DNA of 64,000 bases from Bradyrhizobium sp. SZCCT0231 (GCF_018130245.1 NZ_JAFCKP010000004.1:124001-188000), one strand, 5' to 3'. Positions 35,535 through 44,936 are shown, numbered from the stretch's first letter. The notes: generated by a model from the letters alone, not told the origin. Translations and numbers: made by a program.

Positions 35535-36206
35535 GTGGGACAGGACATCAAGCTGACGGCCTCCGACAATTTCGAGCTCGGCGCCTATCGCGCTGATCCC
35601 GCGGGCACGCCGAAAGGCGCGGTGGTGGTGATCCAGGAGATTTTTGGGGTCAATCACCACATCCGCTCTGTCTGCGACCGCCTTGCGGGGGAAGGTTATG
35701 TCGCGATTGCACCGTCGATCTTCGACCGGACGTCGCCGAACTTCCAGTCGGGCTATTCGCCGGACGAGATTGCGGAGGCACGCAAATTCGTGGCCAATCC
35801 GGACTGGGCCGCGATGCTGCGCGACACGCAAGCGGCGATCGACGCGGCCAGAAGCGTCGGGCCCGTGGGCATCATCGGCTTTTGCTTAGGCGGCAGCGTC
35901 GCCTTCGTCGCGGCGACGCGATTGACCGGCCTGAAGGCCGCGATCGGCTATTACGGCGGCGCGGTCGTGCGCTTTGCCGACGAGACGCCGAAGGTGCCGA
36001 CGCAGCTGCATTTCGGCGAGAAGGATGCCGGCATCCCGCTGGCCGACGTCGAAGCCGTCAAGTCGAAGCGGCCGGATGTCGAAGTCTTCGTCTATCCGGG
36101 CGCCCAGCATGGTTTCCATTGCGACGAGCGCGCCAGCTACGACAAGGCCAGCGCCGACATCGCCTGGCCGCGCAGCATGGCATTTTTCGCGAAGCATTTG
36201 AAATGA
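35535..36206 (+). CDS. Dienelactone hydrolase family protein
   Basis: 223 aa using the GTG at 35535 (MGQDIKLTASDNFELG), which has AAGGA about 10 bases upstream; the longer frame begins inside a repeat. Alpha/beta hydrolase with nucleophile Cys in GFCLGGS, Asp in HFGEKDAGIP and His in GAQHGFHCD, the dienelactone-hydrolase triad. Family members open muconolactone-type dienelactones in chloroaromatic degradation, but many homologues act on other lactones or esters. Flanked by repeats on both sides. Confidence 0.87.
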   Translation: MGQDIKLTASDNFELGAYRADPAGTPKGAVVVIQEIFGVNHHIRSVCDRLAGEGYVAIAPSIFDRTSPNFQSGYSPDEIAEARKFVANPDWAAMLRDTQAAIDAARSVGPVGIIGFCLGGSVAFVAATRLTGLKAAIGYYGGAVVRFADETPKVPTQLHFGEKDAGIPLADVEAVKSKRPDVEVFVYPGAQHGFHCDERASYDKASADIAWPRSMAFFAKHLK

Positions 36207-36222
36207 GGGCGCGTCTCTCTCC

Positions 36223-36331
36223 ACCGTCATTCCGGGATGCGCCGATAGGCGCAGGCCCGGAATCCATCGGGCCACAGAGATGGTGGAGAAATGGATTCCG
36301 GGTTCGCGCTGCGCGCGCCCCGGAATGACGA
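36223..36331. repeat. Interspersed palindromic repeat (GTCATTCCGGG family)
   Basis: CCGTCATTCCGGGATGCGCC ... GCGCGCCCCGGAATGACGA with internal GGAATCCAT/ATGGATTCC. Lies between the convergent hydrolase and export-lipoprotein genes. Confidence 0.8.
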
Positions 36332-36343
36332 GGGGAGAAAACC

Positions 36344-37081
36344 CTAGAACCAGCGCTCGCCGACGAACACGGTGTCGCCCGGCGCCAGGGGCGTGCCGAG
36401 CGGCACCACGGCGCGCATGGCGCCGCCGTTCTCGGTGTGCGTGACGGTGACCATGTCGCGCTTGGCGCGCGGCGAGAAGCCGCCGGCGATCGCGACCGCG
36501 CTCTCGACCGTCATGTTCGGCACGTAAGGATATTGGCCGGGCGCGAGGACCTCGCCGAGGATGAAGAACGGGCGATAGGTCTCGATCTCGACCGCCACCG
36601 ACGGCTCGCGGATGTAGCCGTTGCGCAGGCGTGCGGCGATCTCGCCGGCAAGGCCCGCGGTGGTGCGGCCGCGGGCCGGCACGGCGCCGATCAGCGGCAT
36701 GGTGATGGAGCCGCCGGCGTCGATCGAATAGCTGTTGGTGAGACCTTCCTGGCCGTAGACCACGACGCGAAGCCTGTCGCCGGCGTCGAGATGATAGGAG
36801 GCGCCATTGCGCACCGGCGCCGCCATCGGCACGGCGTAGCCGACCGGCATCGGTGCGGGCGCGGCGGCAAAGGAATTGCGCAGCGCGCCGATGGCGCCGT
36901 CGGCGACGGCAACCGGTTGCGGCGCGCTATAGGGCTGGCCATAGGCCATCGCATCGAGATCGGGACGGGGCTGCATTACCGCGACGGGACCTGTCGTCTG
37001 CATGCAGCCACCCAGGGCAAGCGCGGCGGACGCTGCCAAGGACGCCAAGTTCGACCATCGAAACGCGCGTGCAACCGGCAC
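36344..37081 (-). CDS. Polysaccharide export lipoprotein (Wza/OPX family)
   Basis: 245 aa using the GTG at 37081, with GAGGGA upstream. The N-terminus (VPVARAFRWSNLASLAASAA) leads to a lipobox ending LGGC26, so it is predicted to be an outer-membrane lipoprotein. The Poly_export domain follows (YHLDAGDRLRVVVYGQEGLTNSYSIDAGGSI) with SLBB-type segments (FFILGEVLAPGQYPYVPNMTVESAVAIAGGF). It would form the outer-membrane channel of a capsule or exopolysaccharide secretion system, but no polymerase, Wzc or glycosyltransferase gene is near. The reading frame continuing upstream to 37270 enters a repeat and is not part of the gene. Confidence 0.85.
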   Translation of the reverse strand: MPVARAFRWSNLASLAASAALALGGCMQTTGPVAVMQPRPDLDAMAYGQPYSAPQPVAVADGAIGALRNSFAAAPAPMPVGYAVPMAAPVRNGASYHLDAGDRLRVVVYGQEGLTNSYSIDAGGSITMPLIGAVPARGRTTAGLAGEIAARLRNGYIREPSVAVEIETYRPFFILGEVLAPGQYPYVPNMTVESAVAIAGGFSPRAKRDMVTVTHTENGGAMRAVVPLGTPLAPGDTVFVGERWF

Positions 37082-37160
37082 CGGACCTATCCCTCGAAAC
37101 GAGACGGCTCCAGTGATGCACCGGTTATGGTTAATAAAGCGTTGAGTGGGGGGGCTCCAA

Positions 37161-37318
37161 CCCTCCCCTGGAGGGGGAGGGTCGATCGCGCGCAGCGCGA
37201 GCGGGGTGGGGTGACAGTCTCTCCGCAAGGTGCACTGCCCGAGTGGAGAGATCACCCCACCCCGGCACACATCTCGCTTCGCTCAATGTGCGCCGACCCT
37301 CCCCCTCCAGGGGAGGGT
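37161..37318. repeat. Interspersed repeat (CCTCCCCTGGAGGGG family)
   Basis: CCCTCCCCTGGAGGGGGAGG ... CCCCCTCCAGGGGAGGG, with the inner GATCGCGCGCAGCGCGAGCG shared with 34438-34622. Confidence 0.85.
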
Positions 37319-37400
37319 AAGCAACACCTTCGTTCGCGGCGAACTTACGCACGGCCGATCGGACAGGACACGCCATGTTACGCGGCCGCCAGCTCCAGGC

Positions 37401-37718
37401 TCAATCCCGGGAATAGCCGATCAAGGGCTTGCGCGGGCGGAACAGGATCATCAGGAGGATGCCGAGAATGCCGAGGACGGCGAAGACCGGCTGCTCCAGC
37501 ACCAGGCGGATCACCGAGGTCCAGAGCCAGGGCGCCTTGGCCTCGACCCAGGTGCGGAAGGCCGACTGGCTGGCCTGATTGATGTCATTCCAGAACTGGC
37601 CGAACCGGGTGAATTTGAGGGTCTGGTCGGCCACCCAGCGGGCGCCGTCATAGACCATGAAGATGAACCCGCCGGCGAGCAGCAACAGCCCAATCAGTCG
37701 GAAAAAGCCGCGGATCAT
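37401..37718 (-). CDS. Small two-span membrane protein
   Basis: 105 aa with an N-terminal membrane segment (FFRLIGLLLLAGGFIFMVYDG) and a C-terminal one (VFAVLGILGILLMILF). Between them is an amphipathic linker (TLKFTRFGQFWNDINQASQSAF). Proteins of this layout precede rpsT/dnaA in related genomes (recalled, not checked). Databases sometimes label them PetM-like; no b6f complex role is credible here. A 9-bp-arm palindrome lies just upstream of its start. Confidence 0.7.
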   Translation of the reverse strand: MIRGFFRLIGLLLLAGGFIFMVYDGARWVADQTLKFTRFGQFWNDINQASQSAFRTWVEAKAPWLWTSVIRLVLEQPVFAVLGILGILLMILFRPRKPLIGYSRD

Positions 37719-37732
37719 GCCTCACCTACGAT

Positions 37733-37752
37733 GGTCGTCCGGTCGGACGACC
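37733..37752. promoter_or_regulatory. Perfect palindrome upstream of the small membrane protein
   Basis: GGTCGTCCG-GT-CGGACGACC, 9-bp arms with a 2-bp centre, 15-34 bp before the start at 37718. Placement over the promoter/leader suggests an operator. Confidence 0.5.
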
Positions 37753-37944
37753 TCTTGGAACGTTGCCAGCCAATAGCCGGGCGACGGCAGAAATTCAACC
37801 TCTTCAGGGCGTTACGGCGCCCATCAAAGCCGCCGAGGGTCGGATTTCCAGCTCCGAAAGCGTTGACGGTGCCAAAGACCCTCTCTATAAGGGCGCCAAT
37901 TGGCGGTGGGCGCAATCCTGCCGCCGCTGTTCTTTGAGCAGTTG

Positions 37945-37976
37945 CAGGCACCTTGAGCTTCAGGCACCTTGAGCTT
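37945..37976. repeat. Exact 16-bp tandem duplication
   Basis: CAGGCACCTTGAGCTT occurs twice in tandem (37945-37960 and 37961-37976) in the spacer upstream of rpsT. Probably a recent replication-slippage event in the rpsT leader or promoter. Confidence 0.7.
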
Positions 37977-38138
37977 GAAGACGCTTTGGAGCCTCAGAGA
38001 CAGCCGCAAGGCCGTCGCTCATGTTCCGGGAACGGCCCAGCAACCGAACACCCTAAATCCGAGCGTCGATTACGCGGTCAAGCAAGCCGGCGCTACCCGA
38101 CCAAGACGCGACCGGTACCCGCAAAGGACATTGAGACC

Positions 38139-38405
38139 ATGGCCAACACCACTTCCGCCAAGAAAGCGACGCGCAAGATCGCCCGCCGCACCGCCGTCAA
38201 CAAGTCGCGCCGCACCCAGATGCGCGGCGCCGTGCGCACCGTCGAGGAAGCCATCAAGACCGGCGATCGCGCCGCTGCCGTGAAGGCACTGGCGACTGCC
38301 GAGCCCGCCTTGATGCGCGCCGCCCAGCGCAACATCATTCACAAGAACAACGCCAGCCGCAAAGTCTCGCGCCTCACCGCGCAGATCGCCAAGCTCGCCA
38401 AGTAA
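38139..38405 (+). CDS. rpsT: 30S ribosomal protein S20
   Basis: 88 aa, basic and helical: [20 protein letters not shown]..., [16 protein letters not shown] and [22 protein letters not shown], full family length. Binds 16S rRNA early in small-subunit assembly. The ATG at 38139 has AAAGGA upstream. It is followed by a 13-bp tandem repeat array that begins within its last codons and by a strong terminator. Confidence 0.95.
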   Translation: MANTTSAKKATRKIARRTAVNKSRRTQMRGAVRTVEEAIKTGDRAAAVKALATAEPALMRAAQRNIIHKNNASRKVSRLTAQIAKLAK

Positions 38406-38450
38406 TCTTGCCAAGTAATCTCGCGAAGAAATCGCGCGAAGAAATCTCGC
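38394..38450 (+). repeat. 13-bp tandem repeat array over the rpsT stop
   Basis: Four and a half tandem units: CTCGCCAAGTAAT, CTTGCCAAGTAAT, CTCGCGAAGAAAT, CGCGCGAAGAAAT, then CTCGC. The first unit contains the last codons and stop (AAG TAA). A 13-bp period is not coding, so this is non-coding expansion of the gene end. Confidence 0.75.
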
Positions 38451-38489
38451 AGCATCATCTGATCGGTCGATCCGGTCAGTGCGTCAAAC

Positions 38490-38515
38490 AGCCCGGCATC
38501 GCGCCGGGCTTTTTT
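38490..38515 (+). terminator. Rho-independent terminator of rpsT
   Basis: AGCCCGGC-ATCGC-GCCGGGCT followed by TTTTT, an 8-bp GC stem 85 bases after the rpsT stop. Confidence 0.92.
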
Positions 38516-39390
38516 GTTGACTGTCATATTCACGCAAGCAGTCACGCGAAGCTCGATCTTCGCTTGGACGATTTGCATCGTCTGCGTTATTCTTCGTCCC
38601 GTAGTTCTACCGGACGGTGTACTGCAACAGCGCAAACTTCACCGCGTTGCAAAAACCCCTGTGCTGCGGGCTCGAATTGAATCGGCAGCCGAGGAGCGTT
38701 CTGCACTCCGTAGATTCACCGGATGTGTGTCACGGTGGAGTTACCCTGCAAAACGAGTCTCGAAAAGCGATGACTCAATAATCACTTATCAACATAGCAG
38801 CGACAAGCATTTGGAAAATTCGCTCACACGTCGAGCGCGTGACGAATTTGTAAAAAAATTTTGGCGGTGGCCGAGAATTGTCACATGACGCACGGCATTC
38901 TCGATTCTGTGCACGGATTCAAAAACTTGCTTCGCAGCCTGTGAACAAGTCGCGCGCGGCGTTAACCGAGGTCAAGTTTTTTGGTGGCTCAAGTGTGAAT
39001 CAATTTCGTTGCGAGTCTTTCCGCTTAGTGTATTCCTTAAGTCGTCAGCGGCGCCCACGATCTTCAGACCAGCGCGGTTTAGGAAACGGGGCGGGCGTGC
39101 AAATCGGCGGCGGTGTGCACGTAGGCGACGCTTCAACAAGCGATGTCGGTTCAAAACCCATAGCAATATGGGAATGGTAGCTCTTTGTCTGAATGTCTCC
39201 AAGCGGGATCTTCCCGCTCGCGCCAAGCGCATATGAGAGACATCGCAACGCTACCCCGGCGCCGCAAGGTGGCGAAGTCGAGCGGACGACCAGTACATTG
39301 GGCAGGCATCCGCGACAGGAGTACGGCGCGGTTGTCTTCAGGACACGCAGGACCTTGTCGTGGGCGATCACGGCAGGACGGGGAGGTATC
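38516..39390. promoter_or_regulatory. Long dnaA-upstream spacer with DnaA-box-like sites (possible oriC)
   Basis: This AT-richer non-coding stretch lies between the rpsT terminator and the small frame before dnaA. DnaA-box-like 9-mers are TTATCAACA at 38786-38794 and the reverse-strand TTGTTCACA at 38940-38948. One-mismatch forms occur at 38877-38885 (ATTGTCACA) and about 38993-39001. A local AT tract (GTAAAAAAATTTTGG, about 38850-38864) could unwind. Beyond this I see only an AGCGGGA-TCT-TCCCGCT hairpin near 39199-39215. Box number is modest, so origin function is a hypothesis. Confidence 0.4.
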
Positions 39391-39504
39391 ATGTCTTACG
39401 GACTCAACGCGGTATTGAAGCACGTTTCCTATTCAAGCGATGCCGTTCCAGCTCCGTCGGATCTCCAGCCCCCCGCGTGTGACGGAGCGCCGAGTACGCG
39501 CTGA
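39391..39504 (+). CDS. Possible 37-aa peptide upstream of dnaA
   Basis: ATG at 39391 is preceded by a near-ideal Shine-Dalgarno (GGGGAGG, 5-base spacing) and encodes MSYGLNAVLKHVSYSSDAVP plus 17 residues. It ends 175 bases before dnaA. A start signal this strong is unusual by chance; it may be a leader peptide or small gene of the dnaA transcript. Confidence 0.4.
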   Translation: MSYGLNAVLKHVSYSSDAVPAPSDLQPPACDGAPSTR

Positions 39505-39679
39505 CCTCGCGACCCCTCCATCTCTGACATCGCTGATCTGACCTGCGGCGTTCGCGCCGAATGGTCGAGCCATGCCTGACGATGGACTCGCTCGAGGTCG
39601 CGCCACTTCAGGGACCGTGGCAGGAACCCTGCATGGCGCTCACAACGCAACTATATCTCTCAAGAGAAGTTTTCTGACT

Positions 39680-41089
39680 ATGACAATGGAACAGGATCGC
39701 TGGTCACGCGTGAAGGGTCGGCTGCGCTCGAGCGTCGGCGAGGACGTCTACACCAGCTGGTTTGCACGCATGGATCTCGAAGGCGTGCAGGACGAGAGCG
39801 TGCGGCTGTCGGTGCCGACGCGATTCCTGAAGAGCTGGATCCAGGCCCATTATGCCGAGCGCGTGCTGTCGTGCTGGCAGGCCGAGATGCCGGAAGTGCA
39901 TCGCATCGACCTCACGGTGCGTTCGGCCGTGCGCCCGGTGGTGCAGGCGAAGGAAGCCCCCGCGCCAATCGAGACGCGACGCACGCCGACGCCGGAGCTG
40001 CGCTCGACCGCGACCGCGCCGGTCTCGGCCAATCACGACGCGCTCGGCGGCTCGCCGCTCGATCCGCGCCTGACCTTCGCGAGCTTCGTCGTCGGCCGCT
40101 CCAACACGCTGGCGCATGCCGCCGCGCGTCAGGTCGCCGAAGGGCGTCGCGGCGACCCCGTGATGTTCAACCCGCTCTACATCCATGCCGGCGTCGGCCT
40201 CGGCAAGACGCACCTGCTCCAGGCGGTGACCTGGGCCGGCAATTCCGGCAACGAGCGCAAGGTGCTGTATCTCACGGCGGAAAAATTCATGTACGGCTTC
40301 GTCGCTGCGCTGAAGACTCAGACGGCGCTGGCCTTCAAGGAAGCGCTGCGCGGCATCGACGTGCTCGTGATCGACGATCTCCAGTTCCTGCAGGGCAAGT
40401 CGACCCAGGCCGAGTTCTGTCACACGCTGAACGCGCTGATCGACGCCGGCCGCCAGGTCGTGATCGCGGCCGACCGTCCGCCGTCCGATCTCGAAAGCCT
40501 CGATGACCGCGTGCGCTCGCGGCTCGCCGGCGGGCTCGTGGTCGAGATGGGCTCGCTCGGCGAGGAGCTGCGCCACGGCATCCTCAAGTCGCGGGTCGCC
40601 GCGGCCCGCGCCCATCATGCGACGTTCGAGGTGCCCGAGGAGGTGCTGCTTTATCTGGCGCGCACCATCACCCATAACGGCCGCGACCTCGAGGGCGCGA
40701 TCAACCGTCTGCTCGCGCATTCCAAGCTCAATAACCGGCCGGTGACGCTGGAGATGGCCGAGCACGAGGTGCGCGACCTGGTGCGGCCGCAGGAGCCCAA
40801 GCGGATCAAGATCGAGGACATCCAGCGCGTGGTGGCGCGGCAGTATAATGTCAGCCGCTCCGACCTGCTCTCCTCGCGCCGCACCGCCAACGTGGTCCGC
40901 CCGCGCCAGGTGGCGATGTACCTCGCCAAGACGCTGACCCTGCGCTCGCTGCCCGAGATCGGCCGCCGCTTCGGCGGGCGCGACCACACCACCGTGCTGC
41001 ACGCGGTGCGCAAGATCGAGGCGCTGGTCTCCAAGGACACCGCGCTGTCCGAAGAGGTCGAGTCGCTGAAGCGCCAGCTTCAGGAATAA
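39680..41089 (+). CDS. dnaA: Chromosomal replication initiator DnaA
   Basis: 469 aa from the ATG at 39680 ([15 protein letters not shown]). Domain I is at the N-terminus, with a Pro/Thr-rich linker at about 85-125. The AAA+ domain has GVGLGKT at 171-177 and [13 protein letters not shown] (Walker B). The C-terminal helix-turn-helix includes the DnaA signature [16 protein letters not shown]. It binds 9-mer boxes at oriC and melts the origin, and also regulates genes. It is the first gene of the dnaA-dnaN-recF-gyrB group; a repeat separates it from dnaN. Confidence 0.97.
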   Translation: MTMEQDRWSRVKGRLRSSVGEDVYTSWFARMDLEGVQDESVRLSVPTRFLKSWIQAHYAERVLSCWQAEMPEVHRIDLTVRSAVRPVVQAKEAPAPIETRRTPTPELRSTATAPVSANHDALGGSPLDPRLTFASFVVGRSNTLAHAAARQVAEGRRGDPVMFNPLYIHAGVGLGKTHLLQAVTWAGNSGNERKVLYLTAEKFMYGFVAALKTQTALAFKEALRGIDVLVIDDLQFLQGKSTQAEFCHTLNALIDAGRQVVIAADRPPSDLESLDDRVRSRLAGGLVVEMGSLGEELRHGILKSRVAAARAHHATFEVPEEVLLYLARTITHNGRDLEGAINRLLAHSKLNNRPVTLEMAEHEVRDLVRPQEPKRIKIEDIQRVVARQYNVSRSDLLSSRRTANVVRPRQVAMYLAKTLTLRSLPEIGRRFGGRDHTTVLHAVRKIEALVSKDTALSEEVESLKRQLQE

Positions 41090-41141
41090 AGGCCTATTTC
41101 TCTCGCGCGGGGGTGACCGCACCCCCAAGTCGCATCGGAGA

Positions 41142-41229
41142 CCGTCATGCCCGGGCTTGTCCCGGGCATCCACGTTCTTCGGACGGCCGACCAAGACGTG
41201 GATGGCCGGGACAAAGCCCGGCCATGACG
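41142..41229. repeat. Interspersed palindromic repeat (CGTCATGCCCGGG family)
   Basis: CCGTCATGCCCGGGCTTGTC ... GACAAAGCCCGGCCATGACG, inserted between dnaA and dnaN. Near-identical to 34649-34734. Confidence 0.85.
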
Positions 41230-41473
41230 CGTGCGGAGACCTCCATGCCCGGCGAGACGTTCAGCTCGTCGCGGAAACATCGGTAAATCGTGGGGAACTG
41301 CCTCCAATCCCTTGAATCCGGGGGCCATCCGCGCCACCTTGCGCGACCCTGACAGCTTTGGTCATATCGGCTGGATGATCCGGCTTGGTCGGGGTCTTCG
41401 GTGCCGTGGCGCGCGTCCCGCCGCCCGGCCTTCTCAACGCTGAGTTTTCCTTGGGGATCGGGCGAGTAGTGCA

Positions 41474-42592
41474 ATGAAGGTTACGGTCGAACGCGCGCAA
41501 CTCCTGAAATCGCTGGGCCACGTCCACCGCGTGGTCGAGCGCCGCAACACGATCCCGATCCTCGGCAACGTGCTGGTCCGCGCCGAGAACGCGAAATTGT
41601 CACTGAAGGCGACCGACCTCGACCTCGAGGTGACGGAGACGCTGCCGGCGGAAACCGCGACCGCGGGCTCCACCACCGTGCCGGCGCACATGTTCTACGA
41701 CATCGTCCGCAAGCTGCCTGACGGCTCGCAGATCGTGCTGGAGGCCGACGGCGACCGCGCGGTGCTGGCGATCCGCGCCGGCCGCTCCCGCTTCACGCTG
41801 CAGACGCTGCCGGAGAATGATTTTCCGGATCTGGCCGCCGGCGACATGTCGCATTCGTTCAATCTCGCCGCCAAGGACGTCAAGCGGCTGATCGACCGCA
41901 CTCAGTTCGCGATCTCGACGGAGGAGACGCGCTACTACCTCAACGGCATCTACCTGCACGCCGCCGGCACGGCGAAGGCCGCGACCCTGCGCGGCGTCGC
42001 CACCGACGGCCACCGCCTCGCCCAGCTCGACCTGGTGCTGCCCAAGGGCGCCGAGGGCATGCCCGGCGTGATCGTGCCGCGCAAGACCGTCGGCGAGGTG
42101 CAGCGCCTGATCGAGGACACCGACGCCGAGATGACGATCGAGCTGTCGCAGGCCAAGATCCGCTTCACGATCGGGAACGTCGTGCTGACCTCGAAGCTGA
42201 TCGACGGCACCTTCCCCGACTATGGCCGCGTGATTCCGCAAGGCAACGACAAGGAGCTCGTCGTCGACAAGAAGGATTTCGAGAACGCGGTCGACCGCGT
42301 CTCGACGATCTCGAGCGAGCGCGGGCGGGCGGTGAAGCTGTCGCTGTCGGCGGGCAAGCTGGTGCTGTCGGTGACCAATCCGGATTCCGGCAGCGCGACC
42401 GAAGAGCTCGAGGTCGAATACGCCGCCGATGCCCTCGATATCGGCTTCAACTCGCGCTATTTGCTCGACATCGCCGCCCAGATCGAAGGCGACGTCGCAA
42501 CGCTCCGCCTCGCCGACCCCGGCTCGCCCACCCTGGTGCAAGACCGCGACGACAAGAGCGCGCTGTACGTGCTGATGCCGATGCGGGTGTGA
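41474..42592 (+). CDS. dnaN: DNA polymerase III sliding clamp (beta subunit)
   Basis: 372 aa ring-forming clamp that tethers replicative polymerase to DNA. The whole three-fold family layout is present: MKVTVERAQLLKSLGHVHRVVERRNTIPIL at the start, TEETRYYLNGIYLHA in the middle, and the C-terminal LYVLMPMRV. Normal length. The 245 bp between the upstream repeat and the start presumably hold its promoter. Confidence 0.97.
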   Translation: MKVTVERAQLLKSLGHVHRVVERRNTIPILGNVLVRAENAKLSLKATDLDLEVTETLPAETATAGSTTVPAHMFYDIVRKLPDGSQIVLEADGDRAVLAIRAGRSRFTLQTLPENDFPDLAAGDMSHSFNLAAKDVKRLIDRTQFAISTEETRYYLNGIYLHAAGTAKAATLRGVATDGHRLAQLDLVLPKGAEGMPGVIVPRKTVGEVQRLIEDTDAEMTIELSQAKIRFTIGNVVLTSKLIDGTFPDYGRVIPQGNDKELVVDKKDFENAVDRVSTISSERGRAVKLSLSAGKLVLSVTNPDSGSATEELEVEYAADALDIGFNSRYLLDIAAQIEGDVATLRLADPGSPTLVQDRDDKSALYVLMPMRV

Positions 42593-42621
42593 GGGACGCT
42601 CTCTCGGCCCCCCGAGGAAAA

Positions 42622-42749
42622 CGTAGGGTGGGCAAAGCTTGCGCCGTAGCTCGAAGAGCGAAGGCGGAAGTGTGCCCACCATGCAGCGGCACGGATCGCG
42701 GCGAGACGTGGGCACAGCGCACACAGAGCGCGCCTTTGCCCACCCTACG
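42622..42749. repeat. Interspersed repeat (CGTAGGGTGGGC family)
   Basis: CGTAGGGTGGGCAAAGC ... CGCGCCTTTGCCCACCCTACG, between dnaN and recF. Longest of the three copies in the window. Confidence 0.85.
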
Positions 42750-42795
42750 GCATGCTCCCGCAAAGGGGAGAGCGCGCGCCCATGACGAATAGCCC

Positions 42796-43932
42796 ATGAC
42801 CCCCTCCCGCATTCATCGCCTGACGCTGACGCATTTTCGCAATTATCGGGCGGCGGGGCTCGAGACGACGGCCGACATGGTGGCGCTGGTCGGGCCGAAC
42901 GGGGCGGGCAAGACCAATTGCATCGAGGCGATCTCGTTCCTGTCGCCGGGCCGCGGCCTGCGCCGCGCGACGCTGGAGGATGTCGCCGACAACCAGGGCG
43001 ACGGCTCCTGGGCGGTGTCGGCGCAGGTCGAGGGCGCGCTGGGCCTCGCCACGCTCGGCACCGGCATCGACGCGCCGCGCCCCGACAGCGCAGTCAGCCG
43101 GCGCTGCCGCATCGACCGCGAGCCGGTGGGTTCGGCCAGCGCCTTCGGCGACCACATCCGCATGGTGTGGCTGACGCCGGCCATGGACGGGCTGTTCATG
43201 GGGGCTGCGTCCGAACGACGGCGCTTCTTCGACCGCCTGGTGCTCGCCATCGACAGCGAGCATTCCAGCCGGATCAACGCACTCGAGCGCTCCTTGCGTT
43301 CGCGCAATCGCCTGCTGGAGACGCGCAATTACGACGACCATTGGTGCGACGCGATCGAGCGCGAGACGGCGGAGCTTGCGGTCGCGGTCGCGGCCACGCG
43401 CGGCCAGACCGCGGCAAGGCTGACCGGCATGCTGAATGCGCGCGCGCAGGCCTCCGCCTTCCCCTCGGCGCAAATCGCGCTCGACGGCTGGATGGAGAAC
43501 GCGCTGCTCCAGGAGACCGCAACCTCGGTCGAGGACCGCTACCGCCAGATCCTGCGCGACAACCGCCCGCGCGATGCGATCGCCGGCCGCACCACCGACG
43601 GCCCGCATCTCACCGATCTGCAGGTCGTCTATGCGCCCAAGAGCATGCCGGCGCGCGATGCCTCCACCGGCGAGCAGAAGGCGCTTCTGATCGGCCTCGT
43701 GCTGGCGCATGCGACGCTGGTCGCCGAGATGACCGGCATCGTGCCGCTGCTGCTGCTCGACGAGGTGGTCGCGCATCTCGATCCGAACCGCCGTGCGGCG
43801 CTGTTCGAGGAGCTGAAGAAGCTCGGCGCGCAGGTGTGGCTGACCGGCGCGGATCCTGCCGCCTTCGCCGAGATCGGCGCAGGCGGCGAAGTCTTTGACG
43901 TCGAGAGCGGACGAGTCTCGGCCCGACGCTAG
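42796..43932 (+). CDS. recF: DNA replication/repair protein RecF
   Basis: 378 aa SMC-like ATPase acting with RecO and RecR to load RecA at gaps. Walker A GPNGAGKT is at 33-40. The ABC signature region STGEQKALLIGLVLAHA and Walker B PLLLLDEVVAHLD lie near residues 290-325. The start at 42796 follows a repeat, so the coupling to dnaN seen in other bacteria is broken here. Confidence 0.95.
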   Translation: MTPSRIHRLTLTHFRNYRAAGLETTADMVALVGPNGAGKTNCIEAISFLSPGRGLRRATLEDVADNQGDGSWAVSAQVEGALGLATLGTGIDAPRPDSAVSRRCRIDREPVGSASAFGDHIRMVWLTPAMDGLFMGAASERRRFFDRLVLAIDSEHSSRINALERSLRSRNRLLETRNYDDHWCDAIERETAELAVAVAATRGQTAARLTGMLNARAQASAFPSAQIALDGWMENALLQETATSVEDRYRQILRDNRPRDAIAGRTTDGPHLTDLQVVYAPKSMPARDASTGEQKALLIGLVLAHATLVAEMTGIVPLLLLDEVVAHLDPNRRAALFEELKKLGAQVWLTGADPAAFAEIGAGGEVFDVESGRVSARR

Positions 43933-44052
43933 CCTCGCGCATTGAACCCGCCCGTTTGCGGCCGCGACTAGCTGCTTGTGGCTGCAAGAAGCGGCCCTCG
44001 CGCAGGATTCAGACTGGCGCGATATCCTTCGCGATATCCTTGGAGCGTGAGC

Positions 44053-44796
44053 ATGGCGACGGCGGGGCGTGGGGCGCAGGCTCCGGCACGATGGCAACTT
44101 ATTGCGTGCGGCCTTGCTCTCGTCGCAAGCTGCCTGCTCGCGGCAAGCGCCGGCGCCTTCGTGTCTACCCTGCCGCCGCTGTTCTCGGCCGCGCTCACGC
44201 TGGATCCCGCTGCCAAGCTGCCCGCACCGACCCGCTACAGCCATCGTGCGATCCACACCACGGTGATGCCCGGCATCGAAGCTCCGCTCCGGACCAGGCT
44301 CGAAGCGCGCGTGCCCGCAGCGCTCAGCGACGTCCTCGCGTTCTATCGTACCGAGCTTCGGAAGCTCGGTTGGCAGGAACGGCAGGATGACGCGGTGGTC
44401 GGCGCCGATCACGCGCGCCTCGCCTTCCTCTCCCCGATCGGGCCGGCCGCGCTGGAGCTCGACCGCAAGGACGGCAGCACCGCGGTGCAGCTCGTGCAGA
44501 AGAATTCGGAGGTCGCGGCCCGGGCGAACGTCCTGCCCGAACCCGGCCAGGCCAAGCTGGTGTTCAGCAACATCGGCGAGACCGAAGCCGTGCTTGCGAT
44601 CAACGAGCGGACGATCCCGCGCCCCGCCGGCGCAAATGCCGTCGCGCTGGACCTCGTGCCCGGCAAATACGCCTACGGACTGAGCGTGCCGGGCCGCACG
44701 GCCACCACGAACATGCTCACCGTTGCAGCTGGCGATACCTGGGAGCTCACAGTCGGGCGCGATGGAGAGGCGTGGCCACCGCTCCAGCTGTATTGA
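44053..44796 (+). CDS. Exported single-module protein, paralogue of the next gene
   Basis: 247 aa from the ATG at 44053 (GGAGCGTGAGC upstream). One N-terminal hydrophobic segment (LIACGLALVASCLLAASAGAF) suggests export or anchoring. One module follows with the motif LAFYRTELRKLGWQE. It ends with LPEPGQAKLVFSNIGETEAVL, LVPGKYAYGLSVPGR and WPPLQLY, which match the C-terminal ~200 residues of the adjacent larger protein. The family is not recognised. Placement between recF and gyrB is probably inherited, not functional. Confidence 0.7.
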   Translation: MATAGRGAQAPARWQLIACGLALVASCLLAASAGAFVSTLPPLFSAALTLDPAAKLPAPTRYSHRAIHTTVMPGIEAPLRTRLEARVPAALSDVLAFYRTELRKLGWQERQDDAVVGADHARLAFLSPIGPAALELDRKDGSTAVQLVQKNSEVAARANVLPEPGQAKLVFSNIGETEAVLAINERTIPRPAGANAVALDLVPGKYAYGLSVPGRTATTNMLTVAAGDTWELTVGRDGEAWPPLQLY

Positions 44797-44936
44797 GCCC
44801 TGTCGGCTGTTCGCCCACCGCGCCTGTTGAACCTGGCCGGTTCCTGTCGCGACTTCTCGTCTGAGGCCGCGCCGATGGTGTCGCAGCCTGCAATTGCGCG
44901 GGCATGACGACGCGCCAAAATCCGGGAGTTTCGACG

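Noticed and set aside
37401-37718. Cytochrome b6f subunit PetM
   Set aside because: Only a generic hydrophobic match is conceivable; no photosynthetic electron-transport genes and wrong length.
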